Shown: positions 38,749 to 50,495 of the stretch, piece by piece
How the letters are laid out: every line of letters starts with the position of its first letter
Position numbering within the stretch: the first letter of the stretch is position 1
Origin: Neurospora crassa OR74A
Taxonomy: Eukaryota > Ascomycota > Sordariomycetes > Sordariales > Sordariaceae
Assembly (NCBI RefSeq): GCF_000182925.2
Contig: NC_026505.1
Location: forward strand, 4,712,001 to 4,776,000
DNA: 64,000 nucleotides
Reading direction: 5' to 3'
Translations under genes and position numbers: made by a program
Notes under the pieces: generated by a model
Databases searched by the model: none
What the model was told of the DNA's origin: nothing
Seen by the model: the letters and a program-made list of their open reading frames with translations, nothing else

Positions 38749-41700
38749 ATGAACGGCGGCAATGATGCCCACCACGCTAGCTGGCGGTCATCGCAGTCTT
38801 TTGACCGCCGGCGCGCCAGTCACGATCACCGTCCAGGCCTCTACACCTTGGGCTCGAACCAGAGCAATGCGAGCATCTTTGAGGATGTCGAGATGGCACA
38901 CGACGAGGTACGCATTCTTCTCCCGTGTTCGTGGATCAGTGTGTGTTGTATCTGACATTTGCGGCAACAGCTCTACTCTGGTCCCATGGCAGAGTCGCTC
39001 CCAACCAGCGTGTCCGCATTCAACCACCGCCGAGCTCGCGCCGATTCCACCACTAGCTTCTCCTTCTACCAAGAAGACATCGACGAACATTTCGAGACAG
39101 GCGAGGTCGCATCGGTCGAAGACCTTGACGAACTACCGTTTGAAGATGACTATGAAGGCGACGTTGGCGCATCAGAGATGGGTTCATCAGACTTGGAGCG
39201 CCAAGCTGCAGACGACGATTACATGCTCAACAGACGGTCCTCAACTCAGTCAAGGAGATCTGGACATAGCAGGATTCTGCGCAGGGACAGCGGTTTATCA
39301 GCAAGCAGCGGGCATGGAGGAAACCGTACCAGCCAAAAAGTATACATGGTAAACGAAGATCTCTATATCGCCATCGCTGGATTCCGCACAAGCACTCTCG
39401 GCCTGGCTGTATACATCCTCATATGTTTATCAACCTTTGGATTGGGCTGGCTCTTGTTTCGATGGGTACCCAGATGGCACGTCAAGCTGGTCGGACGACC
39501 ATCTCCATTACGGGACTGTCAGTGGGTGGTTATTGAAAACTCATGGAACGAGATGGCCATCCTTAACGTTGACTCAAAGCCCTATGGACGTGTCCTCTCG
39601 ACTGTCTTCGGAACCCCGGGTAAACTGGCCAGCTATTCGTTGGATGAAGACTATGACCCAATCCTTCAGGACCTTCGCATGCTCAACTACCGCTATGTGC
39701 GCTTTTTCTACCACCCGCTTAAGGATAAGTTCATTCTTTGCAATGGCTGGAAGGATCCGCTCTGGACAGACGTCCAAACAATCCGCTCGGGTATCGACAG
39801 CGACGAGAAGAGCCATCGAGATGCCGTCTTTGGGGGAAATCTAATTGACATCGAAGAAAAGTCTACTTTCCGCCTCTTGGCCGACGAGGTAAGGTGTTCC
39901 TCTCCATGGCGTTGCGGCGCATACGAGCTGACATTATGACTCCAAGGTCTTTCACCCCTTCTATGTGTTCCAGATTGCCAGTTTGATATTATGGTCAGTT
40001 GACGAGTACTACTATTACGCCATCGCTATTTTCGTCATGTCAGTTGGCAGCATTGTAGCTACGCTTATTGAAACCAAATCGACAATGAAGAGGCTACGGG
40101 AAATTTCCCGGTTCGTATGCGACGTCAGGGTGCTCAGGAATGGCTTTTGTAAGTTCGAGACTTCACCCTCTCCGAGTGGTTTTGCAAGCTGCTAACACGT
40201 ATAGGGCGCCACGTCTCTTCCAGTGACCTTGTACCTGGTGACATTTACGAGGTCAGCGATCCGAGTCTCAGCCAGTTTCCTGCGGACAGTCTTCTACTTG
40301 GCGGCGACTGCATCGTTAACGAGAGCATGCTCACCGGTGAATCTGTGCCAGTCTCCAAGACCCCGGCAACCGATCAGTCGCTCCGGAATTTGGACCTTGG
40401 TGCCTCTACCGTGCTTCCCGAAGTGGCGAAACACTTTTTGTTTTGCGGGACAAAGATCATCCGTGCTCGCAGGCCTCAAGATGACCACAATGAGGAGGCT
40501 GTTGCCCTCGCTCTTGTTGTCAGAACGGGATTCAACACCACCAAAGGAGCGTTGGTTCGGTCCATGCTTTTCCCTAAGCCGTCGGGCTTCAAGTTTTACC
40601 GTGATTCGTTCCGGTATATCTCCGTCATGGCATGCGTTGCAATGGTTGGGTTTGCAGCCTCGTTCGTCAACTTCATACGGCTCAACCTGTCATGGCATCT
40701 CATCATTGTTCGGGCCTTGGATCTGATCACCATCGTGGTCCCTCCTGCGTTGCCTGCAACTCTCACCATTGGTACAAACTTCGCACTCGGCCGTCTTAAG
40801 TCAAAGAAGATCTTCTGTATCAGCCCACAACGAGTCAATGTCGGTGGAAAACTAGACATTATGTGTTTTGACAAGACAGGAACTCTGACTGAGGAAGGCC
40901 TTGATGTTCTCGGAGTTCGGGTGGTTGATCGAACCAACAATCGGTTTAGCGACATCCTTGACAACCCAGACGATCTTGTGCCTCGTCAAGATCACGGCAC
41001 CGGAATCAGAGATTCGAGCGATACGCTCAAGGCGGCACTGTACACGATGGCAACGTGCCACTCTCTCCGGTCAATAGATGATGAGCTTGTTGGTGATCCC
41101 CTGGATCTGAAGATGTTCGAGTTCACGAGATGGTCGTTCGAAGAAGGACACGAGGGAGGAGGCGCGACGGATGGGGAAGAGCAAGGAACGTTGCAGCCAT
41201 CCATCGCCAGGCCCCCAACCGTAGACAAGGGCTACACTGATGCCGACCGGCAAGATGCTACGCAAAACGGGCGTGCACCATTCGAGCTGGGTGTTCTTAA
41301 GTCTTTCGAGTTTGTGTCTCAGCTCCGAAGAGCAAGTGTTATAGTTAAGACGTTTGGCCAGAAGAGCGGAGACATCTTCGTGAAAGGCGCGCCAGAGTGC
41401 ATGCGAGACATTTGCAAGCCGGAATCATGTAGGTTGAGTCTTGAATGATCGGCCCTGAAAGTTACTGACGCGTGTTAAATCTTTAGTTCCCGCGGACTAC
41501 GATGATCAACTAAACTATTATACGCACAAGGGATACAGAGTCATCGGCTGCGCTACCAAGCACATTCCCAAACTCAGCTGGGTAAAAGCTCAGAAAATGA
41601 CGCGGCATAACGTCGAATCAGATCTGGATTTCGTCGGATTTATCATCTTCGAGAACAAGTTGAAGCCTGCAACGGCCCCGGTTTTGAAAGAGCTCGCCGA

Positions 41701-43091
41701 GTCGAATATCGGATCGGTCATGGTGACTGGAGATAACATTCTTACTGCGATCAGCGTTGCGCGGGAGTGCAGCCTGATTAACAAAACAGCTCACTGCTTC
41801 GTTGGTCGCTTTGTCGCTGGTCATTCAAGAGACCCTAACGCTAAGTTACAATGGGAGAGCATTGACAATCCGATTTACCAGCTGGACGACCGCACCTTGC
41901 TCCCCTTACCACCACCGCCAGAGGGAGACGTCTCTCTTCCATACGACATTTCTAACCTACGGAACTATTCTTTGGCTGTCAGCGGCGATGTATTCCGATG
42001 GGTGATTGACTATGCGCCTCCAGAAGTTATGCGGAGAATGCTCGTCACTGGCAAGGTATTTGCCCGCATGTCTCCTGACGAGAAGCATGAGCTTGTCGAA
42101 AAATTGCAGAGCATAGATTACTGCTGTGGCTTCTGTGGCGACGGCGCCAACGACTGCGGCGCTTTGAAGGCTGCCGATGTCGGTATCTCACTTTCCGAGG
42201 CTGAAGCATCCGTGGCCGCTCCTTTTACATCCAGAGTGTTCGACATTCGCTGCGTCCCAGAGGTGATTCGCGAAGGCCGAGCCGCGCTTGTCACCAGCTT
42301 TAGTTGCTTCAAGTACATGAGCTTGTACTCAGCCATCCAGTTCACGTCAGTCAGCTTCCTGTACGCGTCAGCATCGAATCTGGGCGACTTTCAATTCTTG
42401 TTCATTGACTTGGCCCTCATTCTACCGATTGCCGTCTTTATGAGCTGGGCTGGCCCATTCCCAGAGCTCTGTCGTAAGAGACCGACGGCCGACCTGGTCT
42501 CTCGCAAGGTGTTGGTGCCACTTCTTGGACAAATGTTTATCTGCATCTTCATCCAAACCATGGCGTTCATCGCTGTACGCGAGCAACCCTGGTTCATCCC
42601 GCCCAAGGTAGAACATGAGAAGGTCAACATTCGGAATTCTGAAAATACCGCTCTCTTTTTGACGTCCTGCTTTGAGTATATACTCGCAGGTGTGGTTCTC
42701 AATGCGGGCAGGCCCTTCAGGCAACCTCCCTGGAACAACTGTACGTTTCCCCCATTCAAGTTTTGACTGTCACTTACCTAATCACATACTCTGACTTTTG
42801 TTCATAGGGCCCTTTGTTGCTGCGATTGCTGCCACTCTTGCGTTCACGGGATACATGATACTCGGTCCGGCGGCCGGGCTGGTAAGTCTGATGGACCTTA
42901 CTCCCATCAGCTGGGACTTCAAGATGTTCATCTTTACCCTGGGCATCATGTATTTCGTTCTGGCTTGGGTTGGCGAGCACGTCATGTTCCAACGGCTTGC
43001 GCGCTTGATTGGAAAGGTCAGCCAGTCGTTGACCAGGGAGCCCAAGAAGAGGAAGGAGTATAAGGTCATTTTGGAGAGGATGATCTGCTAA
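38749..43091 (+). CDS. YPK9: P5B-type cation/polyamine ATPase
   Basis: Homologue of yeast Ypk9 and human ATP13A2, vacuolar/lysosomal P5B pumps; the human protein exports polyamines from lysosomes. Six exons: 38749-38907, 38971-39888, 39947-40148, 40205-41428, 41487-42740 and 42808-43091, giving 1346 residues. A long acidic, Ser-rich cytosolic N terminus precedes the first membrane segment near residue 210. The motif PPALP at 606-610 marks P5B (P5A enzymes have PPELP). The phosphorylated Asp is 649 in DKTGTLT. LTGES lies near 470 and [11 protein letters not shown] near the end of the P domain. Several C-terminal hydrophobic spans follow. The gene is complete and shares its strand with the methyltransferase gene 892 bases further on. 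Confidence 0.95.
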
Positions 43092-43983
43092 TTGAGGGAT
43101 GTCGTCTCTTTCCCACTTTGACACCTTGTATATACGAACGTAGGCCTGGATGGCGCCGAGGCGTTTCAGGCATGGATGGAGAGTGTCTTCGCCTCCCCCC
43201 CTCCCCAGTGAGTTTTCAGGCTACAAGCAAGCGTATTTAGCAAAGATTCGACTATATCCGCGTTCACCTTGTAATCACGGCCCTGATCATACCCTATCCG
43301 AAGCGTTCCTGTTTTTGGAGGATCTCCTACCCAATACCGTCTGCTCATCTTTGTTTTATCTCAGCTTTTTGTGACCTCGAGTCTAGACCCATCCCAAGCC
43401 ATCCCATCTCAACTCTTCATAATCATGTGTTGAGTGCTTGCCTCTAATGTAAAGCCGACGCATTCCCCGCCCCGGGAAAGAACATGATGAGACACGTTAA
43501 CACCCTCAACTCTTACTATTCCCGTTCCAAACGACGCGTTTTGCGGCCGCGATTGCTGGGCGGTAGTACCTCGTGCTTTCATCGCACCTTCCGTTGAAAG
43601 GAAGCCACAAGCGGTCAACTCAGAAGACTGGAAGGCGTTACTCACCGCACTTGTCCATCGAGTCTATCAAGAACTCAGTCCTTGAGCAGTTCTGCCTCGT
43701 TCTTTCTGATTTTCTCCAGCAACACACTCGAGCACCCACAACAAGATCCTATAGAAACCTCGTTGCCCCCAAAAGAAAAAAAAGGAAGGAAAAAATACTC
43801 GCGGTTATGTCTTTGCCATAGCAGCAACTACCACCCACTCGTTCTTTTAGCTCGTCGCACACACACCTAGAGGATATCTCCCACTCACGCTTCACTCTCC
43901 TTCTGGGACACGTCCACCGTCAAGCGTTCACACGGACTGTAGCATCCTGTTCAACACCAACGTTCAAATAAGCATCAGACGAG
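43092..43983. promoter_or_regulatory. Intergenic region between YPK9 and methyltransferase
   Basis: 892 bases between two plus-strand genes: the YPK9 3' UTR and the methyltransferase promoter and leader. A purine-rich A run lies near 43770-43800. No other feature is seen. Confidence 0.5.
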
Positions 43984-45530
43984 ATGTTCCCCTTTATCAG
44001 TGAGTACATGTTGACAATCTGCTCACCACACATATGTGAACTTGGGAGATCCGGTCTGACATGAGGTCCTGTAGGCAAGCTTCTCGACAACCTCAATGAC
44101 ACTTGGTGCGACAGTATCCTGGACAGCGGTGTCCTCCCGCATGCTGTCCTTCGCGTGCTCATCCGCAGGGAGCTGCGCCGTCGCCTCGATGAGATCACTC
44201 CTCCCTTTCCGGACAAGGTCATCGCCACAGTGTCTGCCAAGGGCAATCCCAGCCTGAAAGCCAAACTCGAAGAAATGGCTTCGCCCAAGATTGCTCTTCT
44301 CCCGGGCGTCCTTGCTCCCATCTCGCGCTGGTCCGAGACTCTGGCGTACAAGATGAACTTCTTCGAGACTGTTCGCCATCAGCCCATCGCTATCGAGACG
44401 GACGCCGCAAACAGACAAAACTACGAGATCGCCACAGGAATCATGGCGAACATGCTTGGTCCCAGGATCAAGTATAGCTGCTCATATTACCCCACCGGCA
44501 ATGAGTCATTGGGAGAGGCCGAGGAGAAGATGCTTGATCTCTACATCGAGAGGCTGGGTTTGGAGGCTGGCATGAGGTTCCTGGATCTTGGGTCAGTTCA
44601 CTATCACTCATGAGAATCGGACTAAACATTGCACGCATGAGTTGCAAACACATAGAAGAAAGAGCCTAACCCAGTCATAGATGCGGTTGGGGAGCTGCCG
44701 TCTTGTACTTCGCCGAGAAGATCCCAGGCATGGAGGTCGTCGGCTTCTCCAATTCGCGCACTCAGAAGGAGTACATCGACGCTAGGGCATACGAGTTGGG
44801 CCTGATGAACCTTCGGATCATCACTGGAAATTGTACCGACTATGAATTTGAACGCGACTATTTCGACCGGGCGTTGTCCGTCGAGGTGAGCAATTACTTG
44901 GGGTTTTCTCCGAGACACTTTTAAGAAGTAGTCATTGACATGAGAGCCCTAAAGCTGTTCGAGCACATGAAGAATTACGAAGGTCTGATGGCCAAGATGT
45001 CGAGAGCCCTTCGTCCCGGTGGCCAGCTTCTCGTCCACCACTTCTGCCACCGTACGACGCCGTACCATTACGAGGATGGATGGATGGCACGCACCTTCTT
45101 CACTGGAGGAACCATGCCCTCATCAGATCTCCTTCTGTACTTCCAGAAGGACCTGGTCATCAAGAAGCACTGGTGGATCAATGGATACCACTACTCGAAG
45201 TCTCTCGAGGTAAGAATACCGACTCGAACCCCTCGATGCTTTGAAAGAGCGTAACATGTACATTTGGATCCGAGACAGGGGCTAACACATAAAACTCCCA
45301 CACAGCATTGGCTCGAGAACACCATGGCCAGAAGGGAGAGGATGATGCCGCACCTGGTAAAGACATACGGCGAGGAAAAGGCCGTCGTTTGGCATAACCG
45401 TTGGCAGATCTTCCACCTGGCCAGCTCGGAAATGTTCAAGACGGACGGAGGCGACACGTGGGGGGTCACCCATGCTTTGTTCGAAAAGCCAGATATGGAA
45501 ATGCAGGTGTTCGGCTTGCAAGCCGTTTGA
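43984..45530 (+). CDS. Coclaurine N-methyltransferase-like SAM enzyme (CMAS superfamily)
   Basis: SAM-dependent methyltransferase of 405 residues from five exons: 43984-43999, 44075-44591, 44681-44885, 44955-45209 and 45306-45530. The SAM-binding loop is [18 protein letters not shown], split by intron 2. Later segments closely follow plant (S)-coclaurine N-methyltransferases as I remember them: EHMKNYE with the Glu/His pair used in catalysis there, [17 protein letters not shown], and [17 protein letters not shown]. No transmembrane pair is present, so it is not the fungal sphingolipid C9-methyltransferase. A cyclopropane fatty-acid synthase role is possible because both belong to one superfamily. 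The true substrate is unknown; fungi do not make benzylisoquinolines. The first exon has only 16 coding bases, so the start depends on that splice. Confidence 0.85.
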
Positions 45531-45893
45531 AGCCAGAACTTGAGAGTGTGTAAAGGTCAACATGGTCAGAAGTTCCCATGAATGATTGGCGAAGGTTAGT
45601 TAGCATGGCGTACATAGAGATCACACTTCATATCTTTCCCCTTTATATAGTTATTTCATTCAAGATGCGCCTGACTGTTGTTCTGACGCGATTTGCGGCC
45701 TGTCTTCAGACCTGATGAATGATGACTGATGATGACGCCCTTCTGTTATACGGGCCGATACCTGTTCTGTTGGTCCAGTTCCCATGCCAGTCAATGATGT
45801 TCTGTTCCAGCCACCATGTCGCTTCGTAGAAGTCTTAACGCAGTCCTTATGGCCACTTCCACGTCGTTGAAGATTCGCGTCGATACCATTCCT
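45531..45893. other. Convergent intergenic region, methyltransferase/NDUFB2
   Basis: 363 bases between two stop codons, to be shared by two 3' UTRs. A local repeat of GATGA units near 45715-45735 is the only visible structure. Confidence 0.6.
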
Positions 45894-46222
45894 TCAGTGA
45901 TCCCAAGGGTGCTTCAAGCCGAGGAGAACGGCCCCGTCCTTCTTTGCCCGGTACATGATCTGGTAAACGCATAGGGCGAGCACGAGTCAGTTACTTGTCC
46001 GGGATACGCAGGATTCGTGATGACAAGGAAGTTTACCCAGAACCACATCGATGCACCAAGGCCAATGCTCAGGAACTGGTAGATGGGTTTGCTGTGGTTG
46101 GGAGGCACGCGGTACCACCATTTCCCTTGCAACCTCTGGTGCAGCGTGCGCGGCTGGAACTCGGGCCCGTGAGGGTAGTTATCGGGGCGAGGGACTCGCT
46201 CGAATTCTCCATCGCCTGCCAT
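45894..46222 (-). CDS. NDUFB2: NADH dehydrogenase (complex I) subunit NDUFB2-like
   Basis: Small accessory subunit of the membrane arm of mitochondrial complex I. Two exons, 46037-46222 and 45894-45959, joined by a 77-nt intron, encode 83 residues. The N terminus is hydrophilic, followed by one membrane span (IYQFLSIGLGASMWFW) and the ending MYRAKKDGAVLLGLKHPWDH. That ending matches the plant/fungal form of this subunit, which typically ends DGPVVLGWRHPW. No separate cleavable targeting peptide is evident. It diverges from the BUR1 gene over about 1.05 kb of GGTAC-rich promoter. Confidence 0.85.
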
Positions 46223-47277
46223 TGTGTGGAATATGCAGTAGCCCTTTTTTTCCCGAGGACAATTTGGTGTTTGTTAGTTATTCAATTGCGCATTCACACA
46301 GACATGATCCAGGTGGGTTGGTGGTGGTGGTGGAGCTCTCACCTTGTGGTTCTGACCGGAGGGCGTGGGTTTTGCGACGATGGGGGGAGACCGGAGATGG
46401 AGTCGTCCGTCCTTTGGGATCCTGACCACCTCGGGCTACCACTGGAGGATGCGTGGTTGTTAGTAGTAGCGAGGTACCTTTTTGAGGATCTCAATCATTG
46501 GTTGCCTGAATTCTGAGGCTACAGATTTTGCTGTCACTTGTGGAAGGGATAAAGGGTACGAAGGTACAAGCGATGAGTTGGAGACGTCATGGTCTGCATA
46601 GACGTACCTACCGGTAGGTTGCCTGCCCATCGGCTTTTTATCGATGAAGTGACGGGAGGTTCCCGTCGCTTGGAAGGCGCGCTAGGTACGGGCGGGTAGA
46701 ACTTGCCCTGTGGAAGCTTCGTTGGGAGGTACCTCTACCGCTACGGTTACGGCCTGGGTTTGGGGTAAGGTACTTTCCGCTGTGGGCTCGTGCATTGTAC
46801 ACCCCGACACGCTAAACATGGACCCGATACGGGGGCCGGCCTGCCACTTCTAGGGTAGATGTAGAGCGCGCCTCCAGTCTTGTGAAGGCGACGGGGCATT
46901 TTGTTCCCTTCCAGCCGAATATCCATTATCACAAAGTCCAAGAATGAAAACCAGAGGTGAACCCCCAAACACCAACCGGCAAATTCGCATGTCGCTTCAT
47001 GTCTTTGCTTTACACCTGACAGCACAAACTGCCAGGTAACTCACCAACAGCCGGCAGATACAGGGCAACCGACGCCTGCGCAAAGCGACAGAGGATTCCT
47101 TCCATCCTCCTGTTTCCCTTCTGCTTTCGCAACTGGAAAATCAAACGCCGACGATATCCATAACCAAAGCCAAACAACGTCCCGCAGCTTCCAACACAAC
47201 ACTGGCCTCTGGCCCCTCGGTTTTAAGCAAGTGTCGCCAAAAAGATTTTATACAAATAAGAGGAGGAGTGCTACACG
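46223..47277. promoter_or_regulatory. Divergent promoter NDUFB2/BUR1 with GGTAC cluster
   Basis: 1.05 kb between two divergent genes. GGTAC or its complement occurs at 46473, 46555, 46563, 46604, 46685, 46729 and 46769, seven times in about 300 bases. A perfect 14-bp palindrome (ACCTACCGGTAGGT) lies at 46606-46619. These look like repeated binding sites, though none is proven. Confidence 0.55.
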
Positions 47278-49209
47278 ATGAGCATCGACGAGGCAAAGGA
47301 GGGCGGCGGAGGCCCTGCCATGTCTCCTCGCGCTTTTGCGCTTGCGCACCAGAGGGACAGGGGCAGCTTCGTGGGCTGCTCTAGGATTGCCGACTATGAA
47401 GTCCTGGGTAAACTGGGCGAGGGTACCTTTGGGTATGTGTTCATCGTGTGTTTCCCCAGAGCAATCGTTGCGATTATTGACACTATCCTGCTCAGCGAGG
47501 TTCACCGCGCGAGGTCGAGGAAAACGGGCGCCTTGGTCGCACTCAAGAAGATCATCATGCACAACGAGAGAGATGGGGTTCGTCACCGTGCTTGCCCTTC
47601 GATTCGGTCTTGGTTTCGACGGTCCCTAACGTTGACTTGCCCATCAGTTCCCCATCACCGCTCTTCGAGAAATCAAGTTGCTCAAGCTTCTCTCGCACAA
47701 AAACGTCTTGCGCCTAGAGGAGATGGCGATTGAGCATCCACCCAGAAGTAGGTCAACCTGCCATGAGCTACAATGACGATGGCCCTTACTAAAGTAAACA
47801 CCGTCATCAGCCGACAAGCGAACAAGACCTATCGTATACATGGTCACACCCTACATGGACCACGATTTATCCGGCTTGCTCGATAACCCGTCAGTTCGCT
47901 TCACTGAACCACAAGTTAAATGTTACTTGCTGCAGTTGCTAGAAGGTCTCAAGTATCTGCACGCGAACCACATTCTGCACAGAGATATGAAGGCGGCCAA
48001 TCTTCTCATCAACAACAAGGGTGTACTACAGATTGCCGACTTTGGTCTAGCGAGGCATTACGAGGGCGACATTCCCCAACCCGGGAAGGGAAGCGGCGAG
48101 GGGAAGCGTGACTACACTAGCTTGGTGGTGACCAGATGGTACCGCCCTCCCGAGCTTCTGATGCATCTCAAAAGGTACACCACAGCAATAGATATGTGGG
48201 GTGTTGGGTAAGACTAGACATGTTCCCTAGATGCGCTCTCTTTCATGCTAACAACCATTACAGATGCGTATTCGCAGAGATGCTGGAAGGAAAGCCAGTC
48301 CTACAGGGCGAGAGCGATCTTCACCAGTTAGAGCTTGTTTGGGACCTCTGCGGAACACCATCTGAGGAGACGATGCCGGGATGGAGGACGTTACCCGGTG
48401 GCCAGGCATTCTCGTCAAAGCCTAGGCCAGGAAATCTGGCACGCAGATTTGAGAAGCACGGACCCGTGGTTATTTCGCTGCTTAAGGAGCTGTTCAAGCT
48501 TGACTGGAGGTCACGCATCAACGCGATTGATGCTCTCAACCACCCATATTTCCGGACTGCGCCACTACCAGCTCTACCTGGCGATTTACCAACGTTCGAG
48601 GAGAGTCACGAATTCGACAGGCGCAAGTTTCAAGACAGGAAAGCGGCATTGCCGCCTGCGCCTAAGGGAGGCACGGTGGGCCGCGGGGCTGTTGTTAACA
48701 GCCAAGGCCCAGATACCGGATTTAGCGGTAGGGATGGTTACGGCGGTGGTGGTCGTAATGGGGCAAACGGCGGCAGATACCCGCCATACCACCGTGGTCC
48801 CCCACCAGGCGACGAGCGAGTTCCCTCGTGGCATAGTGCACGGGGATTGCCTCCACGACCTCCGATGCCCGCAGACTACCATGGCAGCGGGCCGATGGAC
48901 CACACCGATGGGTACCGTGACCGTCCACCACGTAGAGGTCCCGGCGGACCGCCCGGAGGGGGAGGTGGTCCGAGCAACGTAGACACTTACATCCCCAGCT
49001 ACGACCGCGACGGACCCGCGCCGCGCCGAGAGGACTGGCGCCGCCGTGATGACTGGGATGACAGGCGAGGTGGAGTGGACCGGGATAGAAGACGGCCAGA
49101 ATATGACGTTAGGAGCCGGGACAGCAGGACGAGGAGCCGAACACGCAGCAGATCCCCGGTCCGTGACCGCGATCGAGGTCGGGACCGCGATGCATATGCG
49201 CGAAGATAG
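47278..49209 (+). CDS. BUR1: CDK9/BUR1-type cyclin-dependent kinase
   Basis: Kinase of the P-TEFb/Bur1 group, which phosphorylates Spt5 and the RNA polymerase II C-terminal domain during elongation. Five exons: 47278-47432, 47496-47577, 47648-47747, 47811-48207 and 48264-49209, giving 559 residues. The helix motif PITALRE at 81-87 names the CDK9 class. Other kinase marks are [36 protein letters not shown] and [12 protein letters not shown]. After the kinase domain comes a Gly-rich segment ([15 protein letters not shown]), then an Arg-rich tail with RS and RD repeats ([20 protein letters not shown]) to the stop. The tail recalls CDK12/13, but the helix motif and architecture are CDK9-like. Confidence 0.95.
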
Positions 49210-50495
49210 AGTTCTTCGCCTGGTGTAGAAAGCTCTGATAGTTGCCATGCCGAGAACCATAGGAGTAACTCGGAGGAAGAAGAGTGCAGTACATCTGATG
49301 GGTATGATGGTGATAGGCCCAACGGGGATGAGGGGGACAATAGTAATAAGCCTGATAGGGGTGAGCGGGACAATACCTCTCAATCTGAAGAAGGGTATTC
49401 CGAATCACCTCTATGGGTGTGACAGCGATATGCCGACTTGGGTTTTTAGTAAGAGTTGTGGACCTAGCGGAGATGATGGAACGACACCGAGACGACCAGA
49501 ATAGGTCCTAGAGGACATGTGATAAATAGCGCTCGTGCTGCTAGAAGCGGAACTGCAAAAAGCGTTACAATCAAGGAGGGAGAATGCAGGCTGTCCTCGA
49601 GGCCACGAGAGTTGGGGTGCAAAGTAGGCCGTTCGAGAAGCCGTAGTGGGGATTAGGATCGCCAAAAAGCAATAGCAATGCGTGCATGCCTTGAATAAAG
49701 ATGGTGTTAGCCTGGTGGGAGTTTGAGGCGATTCACTGTGATGGCGATCACGATGAACGAGCGTCAGAAGGTCGGGGATAGAAGAGCATGTGGATGATGT
49801 TTGGTTGACCTATAACACCCTCTCCCCTATCTCTGTCTAGCTTGTTTATTTGATAGGCATTTGGGGGAGTGGAAAGCTCAGTACAGACTGCCCAGACGAC
49901 AAGTGTGGTTATCAGCGATATGCGTGTATCGAGGTGGGTCCCTAATTGGTACATCGATACAATAGAATCTCGTGTAAAAGCAGATAGACGTATGCAAACA
50001 TCATCGCAGCATGTCTTATCCTGGATGCAGCTAGCTAGGATGTTTCTGACCTTTGAAAAGGAATGATTCGAGATGTCTAATGTGGTGATTGGAATTCCAA
50101 CATGTGGAAGGGTAATGTCGAAATGATCAGATGTTGTAGTTCAGATGAAATGCAGCAAGTTCGAAACATTCATTTCGGATCGCAAACGGCTCGCGACTGA
50201 AAATCTTCCACTTACAACTTCACAGAATCTATCATCCTTCAGTTACTACTGGCTATGCAAACTCCAAAGCAGTCACTTCAATCTCAACTCTGATCACATC
50301 TCATCGATACCAGCGTTCAAAACGTTGATATTCCATTCGCATACAAAAAGAAAGACAAAAAGAAAGACAAAAATAACAGAGAAAAAACGAATGCTAAAGC
50401 AAAGCAACACCAATCTCAAATCACCAAACTTAACCGAATCTACTACCTTCCCAAACACAACCTTCACCACTACCACCACTACCAAAACAACCGAA
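49210..50495. promoter_or_regulatory. Intergenic region between BUR1 and POP8
   Basis: 1.3 kb on the plus strand: the BUR1 3' UTR and the POP8 promoter and leader. The frame that becomes POP8 is already open from 50145, with A-rich, Lys/Thr-rich codons, but that part looks untranslated. No other gene is seen. Confidence 0.5.

Noticed and set aside
38749-43091. P5A ATPase (Spf1 type)
   Set aside because: The membrane motif is PPALP, typical of P5B; P5A enzymes carry PPELP.
48586-49383. Minus-strand frame of 265 codons
   Set aside because: Antisense to the BUR1 Gly/Arg-rich tail and its 3' UTR.
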